Source: a virus. From it: a stretch of DNA of 28,443 nucleotides. Shown in pieces: positions 14,357 through 21,319 of the stretch. The position numbers and the translations under genes were made by a program. Each line of letters opens with the position of its first letter. The first letter of the stretch is position 1. The notes under the pieces are model-generated. The model saw only the letters and a program-made list of their open reading frames with translations. It ran no database searches and was not told the DNA's origin. The DNA lies in IMG/VR virus record IMGVR_UViG_3300048838_000702, positions 1 to 28,443 of that record. One strand, written 5' to 3'.

Positions 14357-15610
14357 CAAAACTCCCGATCCGCGCGGCCCGTCGAGCTTCATGACCATGT
14401 ACCGGACCGTGTCCATCGCGTGATCCCGATCCTTTACCGGCTCTTCCTTGTCGTTGCGCCCGTCCTTCGATTCGGGCCAGATGTAGTCGTAGAATTCGCC
14501 GATCACCTCACGGCATGACTCATGCACGATCAGGCGTGGCTTGCCGTCCGGCAACACCTGCAAACGCTTCTTGACGGCGGCAATGCCCGTGGCGACCTTC
14601 TTGTTGGCCGGGATCGTAATGACGCCGTGCCGGTGCAGCGTCGCCCGGTCCTCGGCATCGTGGTCGGCAACCGTCCAGAGCACCGGCCCGGTAGTCGCCT
14701 GCTTAATCGCCGTCGCGTGGTCTTCCACGATTACGCCGGCGACGTATCGCTCCCGCACGATCCACAGCCGCCCGTCCGGATCAATCAGTCCCCAGAGGCA
14801 CACAAACGGATTGGAATAGCCGAAGTCGATCCCACGCACCTTCCGCCAATGCTCGGAACCGGCGGGCAACGCACCGCGCCAGACATGCACATCCTCGTCA
14901 AACTCGTCATAGACCGCACCGTCCGCCTCGCACCACTCCCCCTTGAGCATCCGGCGCCGCTGCGTCCCTGACAGCGCCTCCAGCGTCGCCAGTGCATCAG
15001 TAGGCAGGTGGGGATTATCGTAGGGCGTCCAGTGCTGCCGACGCCAGGTGGCAGCGTCCGGGAACGGCTTGCCGGTCTCCGGGTCCTGGAGCAGCACCCC
15101 CGCCTTGTACAGCCAGTGGCGCTGGTTCTTCGGGTTGCAATCCAGGATCAGCTTGCGGACCGGAACGCCCGGATGCGCCAGGCGGGTAAGCACCGTCTGC
15201 ACCGTGCCCCAGGAGAGCTGGGTAGCCTCGTTCAGGAAAATATGACCGTACTCCGTGCCGAGGATCTTGTCCACCCGGTCCTTGTCATCAAGCCCGCCGA
15301 TACGAATGAACGAGCCGTTGCGGTGCCGGATCTCCAGGTCGCCGTCGCGGAATGACCAACTGCGCCGCCCAGCCAGCAGCCGCCGGAGAGTGTCTTGGTA
15401 CAGCGATGCCTTGGCGTGCTCGCGGAATTTCCGGCCGATCAGGATCGGCGTGCCCCGATAGCGCTCGGCCTCGACCGCCAGCCAGGCGCATATCAAACTG
15501 GTCTTGGTGGACCGCGCCCCGCCGTCGAACAAGATGCGCCGAACGGCCGGATTCTCCAGGATATACAGCCACGCGCCGGACTGCTTCGGCGTTAGATCAA
15601 GCGGAGGCAT
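14351..15610 (-). CDS. terL: Terminase large subunit, 419 aa
   Basis: This is the packaging motor and headful nuclease. The ATPase domain has a Walker A variant GGARSTKTS (30-38) and Walker B IFLNEA (123-128), where Asn-Glu replaces the usual Asp-Glu. The RNase-H-like nuclease domain shows GIDFGYSNP (Asp-262), VADHDAEDR (Asp-316/318) and DRDHAMDTVRY (Asp-396/400), the expected acidic cluster. The length matches Terminase_3/6 proteins. The start at 15610 is chosen because AGGGAG lies nine bases upstream and it overlaps TerS by 14 bp; the frame remains open to 15682. The family call is certain. Confidence 0.93.
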   Translation of the reverse strand: MPPLDLTPKQSGAWLYILENPAVRRILFDGGARSTKTSLICAWLAVEAERYRGTPILIGRKFREHAKASLYQDTLRRLLAGRRSWSFRDGDLEIRHRNGSFIRIGGLDDKDRVDKILGTEYGHIFLNEATQLSWGTVQTVLTRLAHPGVPVRKLILDCNPKNQRHWLYKAGVLLQDPETGKPFPDAATWRRQHWTPYDNPHLPTDALATLEALSGTQRRRMLKGEWCEADGAVYDEFDEDVHVWRGALPAGSEHWRKVRGIDFGYSNPFVCLWGLIDPDGRLWIVRERYVAGVIVEDHATAIKQATTGPVLWTVADHDAEDRATLHRHGVITIPANKKVATGIAAVKKRLQVLPDGKPRLIVHESCREVIGEFYDYIWPESKDGRNDKEEPVKDRDHAMDTVRYMVMKLDGPRGSGVLV

Positions 15611-16139
15611 TACTAGCCACTCCCTGAGGATGCACCACGACAAGCGGCCCCCCTTCATCCCCCGTAACCTCATGACGCTCAACCCACATGCCCAGGTACT
15701 TACCTAGCAGCTCCAACGCCTTGGTCTTATCCAGGAGCTTTATCCGAAGGCCGTGCTGACTCTCGCCCACGGACTCGACGCATCGCCGATGATCATCGTC
15801 CAGATCCTCGGTTGGGGTGATCCGCACCGCCTGTCGCTTGGAGACCGTAACAATTTTCGACGGATCATGAAACGCGATCCGCGACAGTTCCTGCAGAACC
15901 CGGTCCACCGTAATCTCGTTGCGCTTGGCCGCCTCCGCCTGGGCCTTGGCAATTGCCTCGGTAATTGCCGGCATCCGTAACAGCCGCTTCGCCGAATGCA
16001 CAGCCGACCGGGGGGAGTACCCGGCACGGATCGCGGCCTGCGTTGCATTCCCGTCCACCAGGAACTCACGCACGAACGCCGCCCGCCGCGCCTTCATACC
16101 CGGATGCCGTGCCTCGTGTGTTTTTTCGCTGACTGCCAT
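15597..16139 (-). CDS. terS: Terminase small subunit (Terminase_2 family), 180 aa
   Basis: It recognises the pac/cos DNA and recruits TerL. The N-terminal helix-turn-helix segment RAAFVREFLVDGNATQAAIRAGYS followed by SAVHSAKRLLRMPAI is the hallmark of Terminase_2 proteins, with the oligomerising helical part (KTKALELLGKYLGMW) near the C-terminus. I chose the ATG at 16139; an internal ATG at 16094 is possible, and the frame remains open to 16220, but the extra codons would be made from the attP arm repeats. No good ribosome binding site precedes either ATG. It is the first gene of the packaging-head operon and lies next to attP. Confidence 0.85.
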   Translation of the reverse strand: MAVSEKTHEARHPGMKARRAAFVREFLVDGNATQAAIRAGYSPRSAVHSAKRLLRMPAITEAIAKAQAEAAKRNEITVDRVLQELSRIAFHDPSKIVTVSKRQAVRITPTEDLDDDHRRCVESVGESQHGLRIKLLDKTKALELLGKYLGMWVERHEVTGDEGGPLVVVHPQGVASNASA

Positions 16140-16164
16140 GTAAATGGCCAAATCATCAGCATCG

Positions 16165-16374
16165 CGGTAGTCATTCCGGTAGTCATTTAACCCCGGTAGT
16201 CGCCAAATGACTACCGCCAAGACGCAAAAACGCCAATGAAAACACTATTGAAAAGCCTACTAAAGTGTCGGGGGTTCGATTCCCTTCCTCGCCACCACCC
16301 TTCTAAACACCTTGACTCTATTAGTGTTTCGTGATTTCATACCTCTAGGCCGGTAGTCGTTACGGTAGTCATTT
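16165..16374. other. attP: tRNA 3'-end core flanked by arm-type repeats
   Basis: The core is the 3' end of a tRNA, with T-arm GGGGG-TTCGATT-CCCTT, acceptor CCTCGCC and ACCA (about 16269-16297). No complete cloverleaf precedes it, so it is a tail fragment that restores a host tRNA on integration. Around it are copies of CGGTAGTCATTT: 16165 (11 of 12), 16177, 16205-16216 (inverted), 16363, and weaker ones at 16194 and 16351. AAACACTA (16240-16247) and its inverse (16322-16329) also flank the core. This is the layout of arm-type integrase/Xis sites around an attP core. Confidence 0.8.
16312..16340 (+). promoter_or_regulatory. Possible integrase promoter within attP
   Basis: TTGACT (16312-16317), a 17-base spacer and TTTCAT (16335-16340) lie about 55 bases before the int start codon. 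Two arm-type repeats (16351, 16363) follow immediately, so integrase bound there could repress its own gene. The -10 is only a four-of-six match. Confidence 0.3.
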
Positions 16375-16395
16375 GACCGGCTGGGGAGGGTAATC

Positions 16396-17445
16396 ATGGC
16401 AAGCATTGTGTGGAGAGCAGACCGGGGGAAGTGGTATGCCTATTACCACATAAACGGGAAGCATACCGGGACGCCGATCCCGGAGGCACCCGCGCGCAAG
16501 ACGCTGTCCAAGCACGAGCGGGCATTGCTTCAGGCCGAGGCCGAACGAATCGCCGAGGGGAAGCGGGACGTGGCGATTACAGAGATCGACATTGAGACGG
16601 CTTCGGCCTTCTGGCTGGATGACGTCAAAGCAACGTGCTCACTGCGGACATACGAACGCTACAGGACAACGGCAAAGCTGTTTCTTGACTATCTTGTGCC
16701 TGTCGGAAAACGGATACCAGCAACAAATGTGACCATGAGTTCAATCCGAGGGTTTAGGGATAACCGGCTTAACGGACACGCGGCATCGACGGTCATCAAT
16801 GACTTGAAATGCCTGCATGCCATGTTCGAGTGGATCAGGAAGCAGCGGACAGGCGGCATCCGGTGGATACCGGAGAACCCGTGCGAGGATGTCGATTATC
16901 CGAAGCGAGCAGTCAGGAATGTCGTGTTCCCGACTGACACGGAAGTCGGGAAGATGCTGGCCGCCCTAGTTGATAAACCGGTCGAGTTCAAGGCACTCGG
17001 TACGCTGGGTGCGTTCGCGGGTATGCGCCGCAACGAAATCATCCTGCTTCGGTGGGACTGGGTAGACCTCGATCGCGGTTTGATCTATGCCCACGGCAAG
17101 AGCAAGCAGCCCCGTCCGATCCCGATTCACCCGAAGGTCAGAGTGCTTCTGGACAACATACCTCGGTTGGGTGATCTTGTGCTCCCGTCGCCGTATGCAG
17201 CAACCGGGCAGCAGCGAAGCCCGTTCGTGGCCCGCGAGTTCAACGACTGGCTTCGGGATCTTGGATTCAGGTGGACGCATCACGGTCTTCGACGGTGGTT
17301 CAATGACAGGCTGCGACAATCTACCGGATTGACCGCCTCGGCACGAAGGCTTGTGGTAGGTCACGAGGACGAGGCGACGAACCGGCTGTACCAGAATCCG
17401 CAGGCGGAGGAAGCCCGTCCGTTCGTGGAGGCTCTAGCGCCTTGA
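16396..17445 (+). CDS. int: Tyrosine recombinase (phage integrase), 349 aa
   Basis: It carries out site-specific recombination between attP and a host tRNA gene. The N-terminal ~60 residues form an arm-binding-like domain (WRADRGKWYAYYHINGKHTG), followed by a SAM-like core-binding domain (65-170) and the catalytic domain. Visible catalytic residues are Arg-211 (GMRRNE), Lys-235 (HGKSK), His-296/Arg-299 (HHGLRR), His-323 (GHED) and Tyr-332 (LYQNP). The start has GGGGAGGG five bases upstream. It is the only long plus-strand gene in the window. Its last 125 bases overlap, antisense, the excisionase-like gene. Confidence 0.95.
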   Translation: MASIVWRADRGKWYAYYHINGKHTGTPIPEAPARKTLSKHERALLQAEAERIAEGKRDVAITEIDIETASAFWLDDVKATCSLRTYERYRTTAKLFLDYLVPVGKRIPATNVTMSSIRGFRDNRLNGHAASTVINDLKCLHAMFEWIRKQRTGGIRWIPENPCEDVDYPKRAVRNVVFPTDTEVGKMLAALVDKPVEFKALGTLGAFAGMRRNEIILLRWDWVDLDRGLIYAHGKSKQPRPIPIHPKVRVLLDNIPRLGDLVLPSPYAATGQQRSPFVAREFNDWLRDLGFRWTHHGLRRWFNDRLRQSTGLTASARRLVVGHEDEATNRLYQNPQAEEARPFVEALAP

Positions 17446-17605
17446 GAATGGCATCCCCGCGGATGAAGACCTTGCGACTGCGTCCGTAAGGCCTCCTGCC
17501 GCCCCAGGCGAGCAGGCAGCGGGTCAGGGCAGGCGGAGACAGGGACGGGAAGGCTTCGGCGATTTCCGCGCGCTCGTAGACGGTCTGCGGGTCGATCTTG
17601 ATCAT
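17321..17605 (-). CDS. Small HTH protein, excisionase / directionality factor candidate, 94 aa
   Basis: The start at 17605 is supported by AGGAGG six bases upstream and by ATGA overlap with the preceding gene. The first 60 residues (VYERAEIAEAFPSLSPPALTRCLLAWGG; then GRRPYGRSRKVFIRGDAILKAL) look like a small winged-helix DNA-binding protein: a helix-turn-helix, a basic wing and a final helix, as in MerR-like/Xis proteins. The Pro/Arg-rich C-terminus is read from the antisense strand of int. The position beside int and attP and the size fit an excisionase. The gene's existence is well supported; the Xis role is inferred. Confidence 0.68.
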   Translation of the reverse strand: MIKIDPQTVYERAEIAEAFPSLSPPALTRCLLAWGGRRPYGRSRKVFIRGDAILKALEPPRTDGLPPPADSGTAGSSPRPRDLPQAFVPRRSIR

Positions 17606-18126
17606 TTGCGGCCTCCTGACTTGATGAAGCGTTCCATCTGGACACGTGACTTGTAGTCCAGGATCGAGATGAACTCCGGCCACCGGCTGACGATCTCGCG
17701 CAGGACGGTGGACAGGTTCTGGGGGGTACACCGGGCGCGGTGGGCAACCTGGCATTGAGCGACTGGGTTCGACAAGACGTTGCCCTCGACGGCGGCATGG
17801 AAGACCAGCAAGGCGATCTCCCGCTGCCGGTCGGTGAGGTAGAGTAGGCCGCGTCCGATATGCACCTCGGCGGCCATGACCGAGAGGCGTACCTGGTCGT
17901 CCGGATCGTCGCTCGCGGTAGCATCCGCCATGATCGCGGCGGCAACCTGGGCAAGAGTCTGGTCGGACTCGTCGCCGGCCTGCATCGAGACATGCGACTT
18001 GCCGTGATTGTTTTCCTGATCTCCGGTGAAGTGGCATCTAGCGCACGGCGTCTTGCTCCAGGGGCAGCGGGCGTAGTCTCCCCGCTGTACTTTTTCGGCT
18101 TCTGGGCATTTGTGGCATTCGGGCAT
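17602..18126 (-). CDS. Regulatory protein with Cys-rich N-terminus and sigma-region-4-like HTH, 174 aa
   Basis: The N-terminus has Cys pairs (CHKC, CPWSKTPCARCHF) suggesting a zinc-binding site in the first 35 residues. The second half contains LTDRQREIALLVFHAAVEGN followed by AQCQVAHRARCTPQNLSTVLREIV, with the spacing of sigma-70 region 4 or related HTH proteins. That makes it a likely transcription regulator, for example of late genes or of the int/xis switch. It is followed by the excisionase-like gene with ATGA coupling, and begins 12 bases after the 66 aa gene. The ribosome binding site (AAAGAAA) is weak. The specific role is unknown. Confidence 0.72.
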   Translation of the reverse strand: MPECHKCPEAEKVQRGDYARCPWSKTPCARCHFTGDQENNHGKSHVSMQAGDESDQTLAQVAAAIMADATASDDPDDQVRLSVMAAEVHIGRGLLYLTDRQREIALLVFHAAVEGNVLSNPVAQCQVAHRARCTPQNLSTVLREIVSRWPEFISILDYKSRVQMERFIKSGGRK

Positions 18127-18138
18127 GATGTTTCTTTC

Positions 18139-18339
18139 TCAAAACTGCAAAGGTTTGTTGTTTCGTTTTCTGGCGGCCAGGTGGTCGAGGTACTGGCTGA
18201 AGGCGTCGAGTTCGGCTAGCTGCTTGGATTGGTTGGCGGTCACGTCCGGCACGTTCCCGGTCAGCGAGCACCATCGGGAGACGGTACCCGCGAACGCGGC
18301 GAGGGTGACACGTTCGGCTTGTCGTTGGTCGGTCGTCAC
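18139..18339 (-). CDS. Small hypothetical protein, 66 aa, GTG start
   Basis: The GTG at 18339 is preceded by a strong AGGGAGGTGA and overlaps the stop of the 74 aa ORF (GTGA). The product (MTTDQRQAERVTLAAFAGTV ... LDAFSQYLDHLAARKRNNKP) is helical and charged, with no recognised domain. It lies in the same coupled chain as the primase-helicase and the HTH regulator. The Asn-Asn codons near its end supply a CAA-rich stretch just upstream of the next gene. Confidence 0.6.
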   Translation of the reverse strand: MTTDQRQAERVTLAAFAGTVSRWCSLTGNVPDVTANQSKQLAELDAFSQYLDHLAARKRNNKPLQF

Positions 18340-18560
18340 GGCGTCACCTCCCTGGGTTTGAGGGAAGGGGTCGCGGGATTATAAATCTGTGTGTGTGGGG
18401 GGGAGGTGGCGACCCCCCCACATATATATTTATATATATGGCGACTTGCGCACTTGAAAGCCAAGCAGCTAGTGACTTGCGCAGCTTGCGCGAAAGTCAC
18501 GAAAAACAGGCTTGCGCGTTCGCAAGCCAAGTCACTAGAGACTTGCGCAGCTTGCGTCAT
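18336..18560 (-). CDS. Repeat-encoded small ORF between primase-helicase and the 66 aa gene, 74 aa
   Basis: Its ATG overlaps the stop of the primase-helicase (ATGA) and is preceded by GGAGGT, while its stop overlaps the next GTG, so it is placed as a translated link in a coupled chain. The protein contains two copies of AQAAQV-x-S-x-LA, produced by a 33-base DNA repeat, then an HIYKYICGG segment read from the AT-rich tract and a Pro-rich end. The composition is dictated by the DNA elements, so the peptide may exist only to carry ribosomes through a replication origin. I see no domain. Confidence 0.42.
   Translation of the reverse strand: MTQAAQVSSDLACERASLFFVTFAQAAQVTSCLAFKCASRHIYKYICGGVATSPPHTQIYNPATPSLKPREVTP
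18390..18560. other. Candidate replication origin: hairpin, AT-rich tract and repeats
   Basis: In order on the plus strand: a perfect 10-bp hairpin (TGTGGGGGGG, nine-base loop, CCCCCCCACA; 18394-18422); a 20-base tract of only A and T save two bases (18423-18440); then three GACTTGCGCA copies at 18443, 18474 and 18540. The last two lie inside a 33-base direct repeat (18458-18490 and 18524-18556, 29 of 33 identical). Further GCTTGCG copies lie between. Iterons beside an AT-rich unwinding tract, next to the replicative primase-helicase gene, are the usual make-up of an origin. Confidence 0.5.
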
Positions 18561-20827
18561 GATTTACCTCCGTTGATGATTAGGCCGTCATGCCTCTTCA
18601 TTTTTGTATACTTGTCGATGCGTGTTCTTGTCGCTTGCACCGACATGCCCAGCTCTTCGGAGACTGCCTTGACGGTAGCCTGCCCGGCACCGCCGCAGGC
18701 TTCGATAGCGGCCTCGGTTTCGAGGCGCATGGTCTGCGCCTTCTCCTTGGCGGCCTGATCCTTGGCGTTCTGCTGGGCCTTCCAGGGTGGTTCCTCGCCG
18801 GTGGCCTTGGCGTCGGCCAGCAGGTTCCAGTGGTCGGCCTTATGGGTTGGGTAGTCAAACCAGATGCGGATCGGCTTCGGGGTGGCAAACTCGCGGAGAG
18901 TGCCCTCGATGCGCCAGCCGGACATGTGCTCGGCTTTTTCGCGGCCTGCGAACGCGGCCTTCGACAGGTCCGCCGAGTGACGCGACCAGCGGGCCTGGGC
19001 GGCCTTCAGGAAGCGTGCCGGTTCGGCCCTGTCCAGTTCATCCACCTGGCCGGGCACCTGCCCTATATCACGGATGGCCTGCTCGATGGCGACGCATACG
19101 GCCTTGCTGACGACCTCCTTGCGGCGGTTGGCGTCGATCTCCAGTTCGATGAAGTCGAGCACCGCGTCCGGATCCCGTCCGAACACGCCGGAACCGGCGG
19201 CGCGGTCAATCGCGCGTTTCTGGCCCTGGCTGCCCTTGGAGTGATGGTGGCAGTAGATGACAGCCGCCGATAATGCGGCCGCGATCTTGTCGAACTGGTT
19301 GCAAAAGGTAGCCATATCCTCCGCGCTGTTCTCGTCGCCGGTCTGGACCTTGTAGATCGGGTCGATGATCACGGCGATGTAGCCTTTGCGGTGGGCCCGG
19401 CGCAGCAGTTTCGGAACAAGCCGGTCCAGGGGGACCGAGTGGCCACGCAGGTTCCAGACGTCGATGTTTGCCAGATTGTCCGGTTTCCATCCCAGTTCGG
19501 TATAGACATCCTTGAACCGGTGCCAGCAGGAACGGGCATCAAGTTCAAGATTAAGGTAGAGGACCGGTCCGCGCTTGCAGGGCAGCCCCATCCATTCACG
19601 GCCCTCGGCCACGGCGATGCAGAGCTGAATCAGGGCGAAGGACTTTCCGGCCTTGCTAGGTCCGGTGAGCAGCAGCTTGTGACCCGTGCGCAGGATGCCC
19701 GCAATGAGTTCGTCTGCCAGTGGCGGAAGATTGTCCCAGACGCCGGACAACGGTTCCGGGTTCGGAAGGTCGTCCTTGAGATCCTCGACCCAGTCAACCC
19801 AGTCTGTCCAGGAACGTTTCCCGCAGGGGCCGCTGATCATGTACTGGGGTTTGCCGGCGCGGGCGACACCGGGTAGCCTGGAAAGGCGGGATGGGTTGCG
19901 GTTGGCAGGATCCACCTTAAGGCCGTTCTTCTCGACGATCTTATAGAGATAGTCCACCCGTTTCCGGTACTCGTCTCGGTCGGCTGCATCCACCTTCACC
20001 AGGGCGTGGATGGACTTGTTACCAGAGTGCACGATTGCTGAACACGGGAGGTCCAGCTCCCGGATGACGGCGAGCTGCTTGCCGAGATCCTCGTCGTCGG
20101 CTTCAAGGAGCGCATGGCGGAAGGCGGTGACATTCTCGTCGCGGACGCCGTTGCCATCGAGCGGGTTGATCCGGATCCACGCCCCGACCTCATCCTTGGT
20201 GTCGCCGATGACTTTGCCTATGTCCCCCTTGCAGTTGCCAAGCTCCTCTAAAAGCTCCCCGGCCGTACGTTTGTACATACCCTTTTGCGGGAGCCACTTG
20301 CCAAGCCGGTCATTGAACCAGGTCACGGTCACGATGCCAACCAGCTCCTCTGACTCGAACATCGCCTCCAGATAGCGCGAGAGATCCCCTGGTGCCCAGT
20401 CGGACGCCGGCGGCGGGATCTCCTCGGTGGCCAGCCAATTGGCATCCACCACGGACGGGACGTCATCGAACGAGAGCGGCTTTTTCTTTGGCGCGATATA
20501 GAGCGAATCGCCCCAGTCGAGGGCGCCGTCACCGTCGTCATTCCATGCGGTAGAGGTCGGGACCGTGCCTCCCTGCTGCTTGACCAGGTCAACCAAGCTC
20601 GCTATTGTGACGCGTCCGCTGCCGTTACCACGGAACGAATTCCATTTCTCGGTACATTCGCCATTATGGTAGCGGTCTGGATCCCGGCGGCTCCAATCGT
20701 CGAAATCGGATGCTGAGCAGCCTGCATCCTTCAGGGCCATGCCAACACGCATCCATTCGTCGTATGACAGGTTGCGGGGGTCGATTTCATTGAGGCACGC
20801 TCGTGCCCGGTCGGTGTCTTCGCTCAT
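18557..20827 (-). CDS. Replicative primase-helicase (PriCT-2, AEP-like primase, RepA-type ATPase), 756 aa
   Basis: Three parts can be seen. Residues 1-90 match a PriCT-2-like domain (NLSYDEWMRVGMALKD; CTEKWNSFRG). Residues about 160-330 look like an archaeo-eukaryotic primase fold, with LEADDED (241-247), HSGNKSIHALVKVDA (267-281) and DPANRNPSRLSRLPG (306-320). Residues about 365-570 form a RecA-fold ATPase like RSF1010 RepA: Walker A GPSKAGKS (389-396), Walker B AVIIDPIY (485-492) and YCHHHSKG (525-532). The C-terminus carries a small HTH (VKAVSEELGMSVQATRTRI). A single chain would therefore prime and unwind at the fork. The ribosome binding site is weak and follows a pair of direct repeats. 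Confidence 0.88.
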   Translation of the reverse strand: MSEDTDRARACLNEIDPRNLSYDEWMRVGMALKDAGCSASDFDDWSRRDPDRYHNGECTEKWNSFRGNGSGRVTIASLVDLVKQQGGTVPTSTAWNDDGDGALDWGDSLYIAPKKKPLSFDDVPSVVDANWLATEEIPPPASDWAPGDLSRYLEAMFESEELVGIVTVTWFNDRLGKWLPQKGMYKRTAGELLEELGNCKGDIGKVIGDTKDEVGAWIRINPLDGNGVRDENVTAFRHALLEADDEDLGKQLAVIRELDLPCSAIVHSGNKSIHALVKVDAADRDEYRKRVDYLYKIVEKNGLKVDPANRNPSRLSRLPGVARAGKPQYMISGPCGKRSWTDWVDWVEDLKDDLPNPEPLSGVWDNLPPLADELIAGILRTGHKLLLTGPSKAGKSFALIQLCIAVAEGREWMGLPCKRGPVLYLNLELDARSCWHRFKDVYTELGWKPDNLANIDVWNLRGHSVPLDRLVPKLLRRAHRKGYIAVIIDPIYKVQTGDENSAEDMATFCNQFDKIAAALSAAVIYCHHHSKGSQGQKRAIDRAAGSGVFGRDPDAVLDFIELEIDANRRKEVVSKAVCVAIEQAIRDIGQVPGQVDELDRAEPARFLKAAQARWSRHSADLSKAAFAGREKAEHMSGWRIEGTLREFATPKPIRIWFDYPTHKADHWNLLADAKATGEEPPWKAQQNAKDQAAKEKAQTMRLETEAAIEACGGAGQATVKAVSEELGMSVQATRTRIDKYTKMKRHDGLIINGGKS

Positions 20828-20846
20828 GGTCTAAAAATCTTTCTGT

Positions 20847-20885
20847 TGTTATTGAATAGTGCTCTTGGTGCTGTTATTGAATAGT
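20847..20885. repeat. Direct repeat TGTTATTGAATAGT, two copies, upstream of primase-helicase
   Basis: The 14-base sequence occurs at 20847-20860 and 20872-20885, 25 bases apart start to start, in the leader of the primase-helicase gene. The second copy overlaps the end of the 65 aa gene. The spacing is close to 2.4 helical turns. They could be a regulator's binding sites or a recombination scar. Confidence 0.55.
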
Positions 20886-21071
20886 CCCGCATTGCTTGTA
20901 TCCCATTCGTTCACCACGGCCGCAATGCCCAAGCGATATTGCACGCGGATACATTACGCAGTAGTCGCAGCCGCATTCATATCCGTAATACGGCAGATGC
21001 CGACACACGCAAATGGCGAATCTAACAATCCGCCGGACCGTACCAGCAAAATCCGCAAACGGTTTATTCAT
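20874..21071 (-). CDS. Small Cys-rich protein, possible zinc ribbon, 65 aa
   Basis: The ATG at 21071 overlaps the stop of the 83 aa gene (ATGA) and is preceded by AGAGGTG. The product has eight Cys in its last 45 residues (ICVCRHLPYYGYECGCDYC ... GHCGRG ... QCG), a density that suggests metal binding, perhaps in a nucleic-acid-binding ribbon. I cannot assign a family. Its last bases form part of the 14-base direct repeat. Confidence 0.5.
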   Translation of the reverse strand: MNKPFADFAGTVRRIVRFAICVCRHLPYYGYECGCDYCVMYPRAISLGHCGRGERMGYKQCGTIQ

Positions 21072-21319
21072 GATTCACCTCTTTCCCCGGCTTTTGCTGG
21101 CCGGTCAGCGTGGGCGTTGGCAGCCGCCCATGCCATCCGTGCAACCCTGCCGGTATGCTCTTCTATATCCTCACCTGGCTTCGGACCGATGGCGGACCCG
21201 ATTTCATCCCACCAGCGTTCGAACGGTGTCATTTGCAGACGGCGGACGTTGGCGGCTGCGCGCGCAATGGCCTTGTTCTTGGCGTCCATAGTGGTTGCGT
21301 ATTCAGTTGGTGAACTCAT
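21068..21319 (-). CDS. Small phage protein, 83 aa
   Basis: Its ATG overlaps the stop of the helicase gene (ATGA, 21316-21319). The conserved-looking part, MTPFERWWDEIGSAIGPKPG followed by EDIEEHTGRVARMAWAAA, is a pattern I recall from short phage proteins in replication regions, with Trp-rich and Ala-rich helices. No function is known to me. It is coupled at both ends, so it is almost certainly translated. An accessory role to the helicase or primase is possible from its position only. Confidence 0.68.
   Translation of the reverse strand: MSSPTEYATTMDAKNKAIARAAANVRRLQMTPFERWWDEIGSAIGPKPGEDIEEHTGRVARMAWAAANAHADRPAKAGERGES

Noticed and set aside
16220-16310. A complete tRNA gene upstream of int
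   Set aside because: Only the T-arm, acceptor 3' strand and CCA are present; the preceding bases give no D-arm, anticodon arm or 5' acceptor strand, so it is an att core.
17606-18037. N-terminal extension of the 94 aa excisionase-like frame up to 18037, and the rival frame 17361-17993
   Set aside because: Both are Arg/Pro-rich shadows of the 174 aa HTH regulator; the 94 aa start has a perfect AGGAGG and ATGA coupling.
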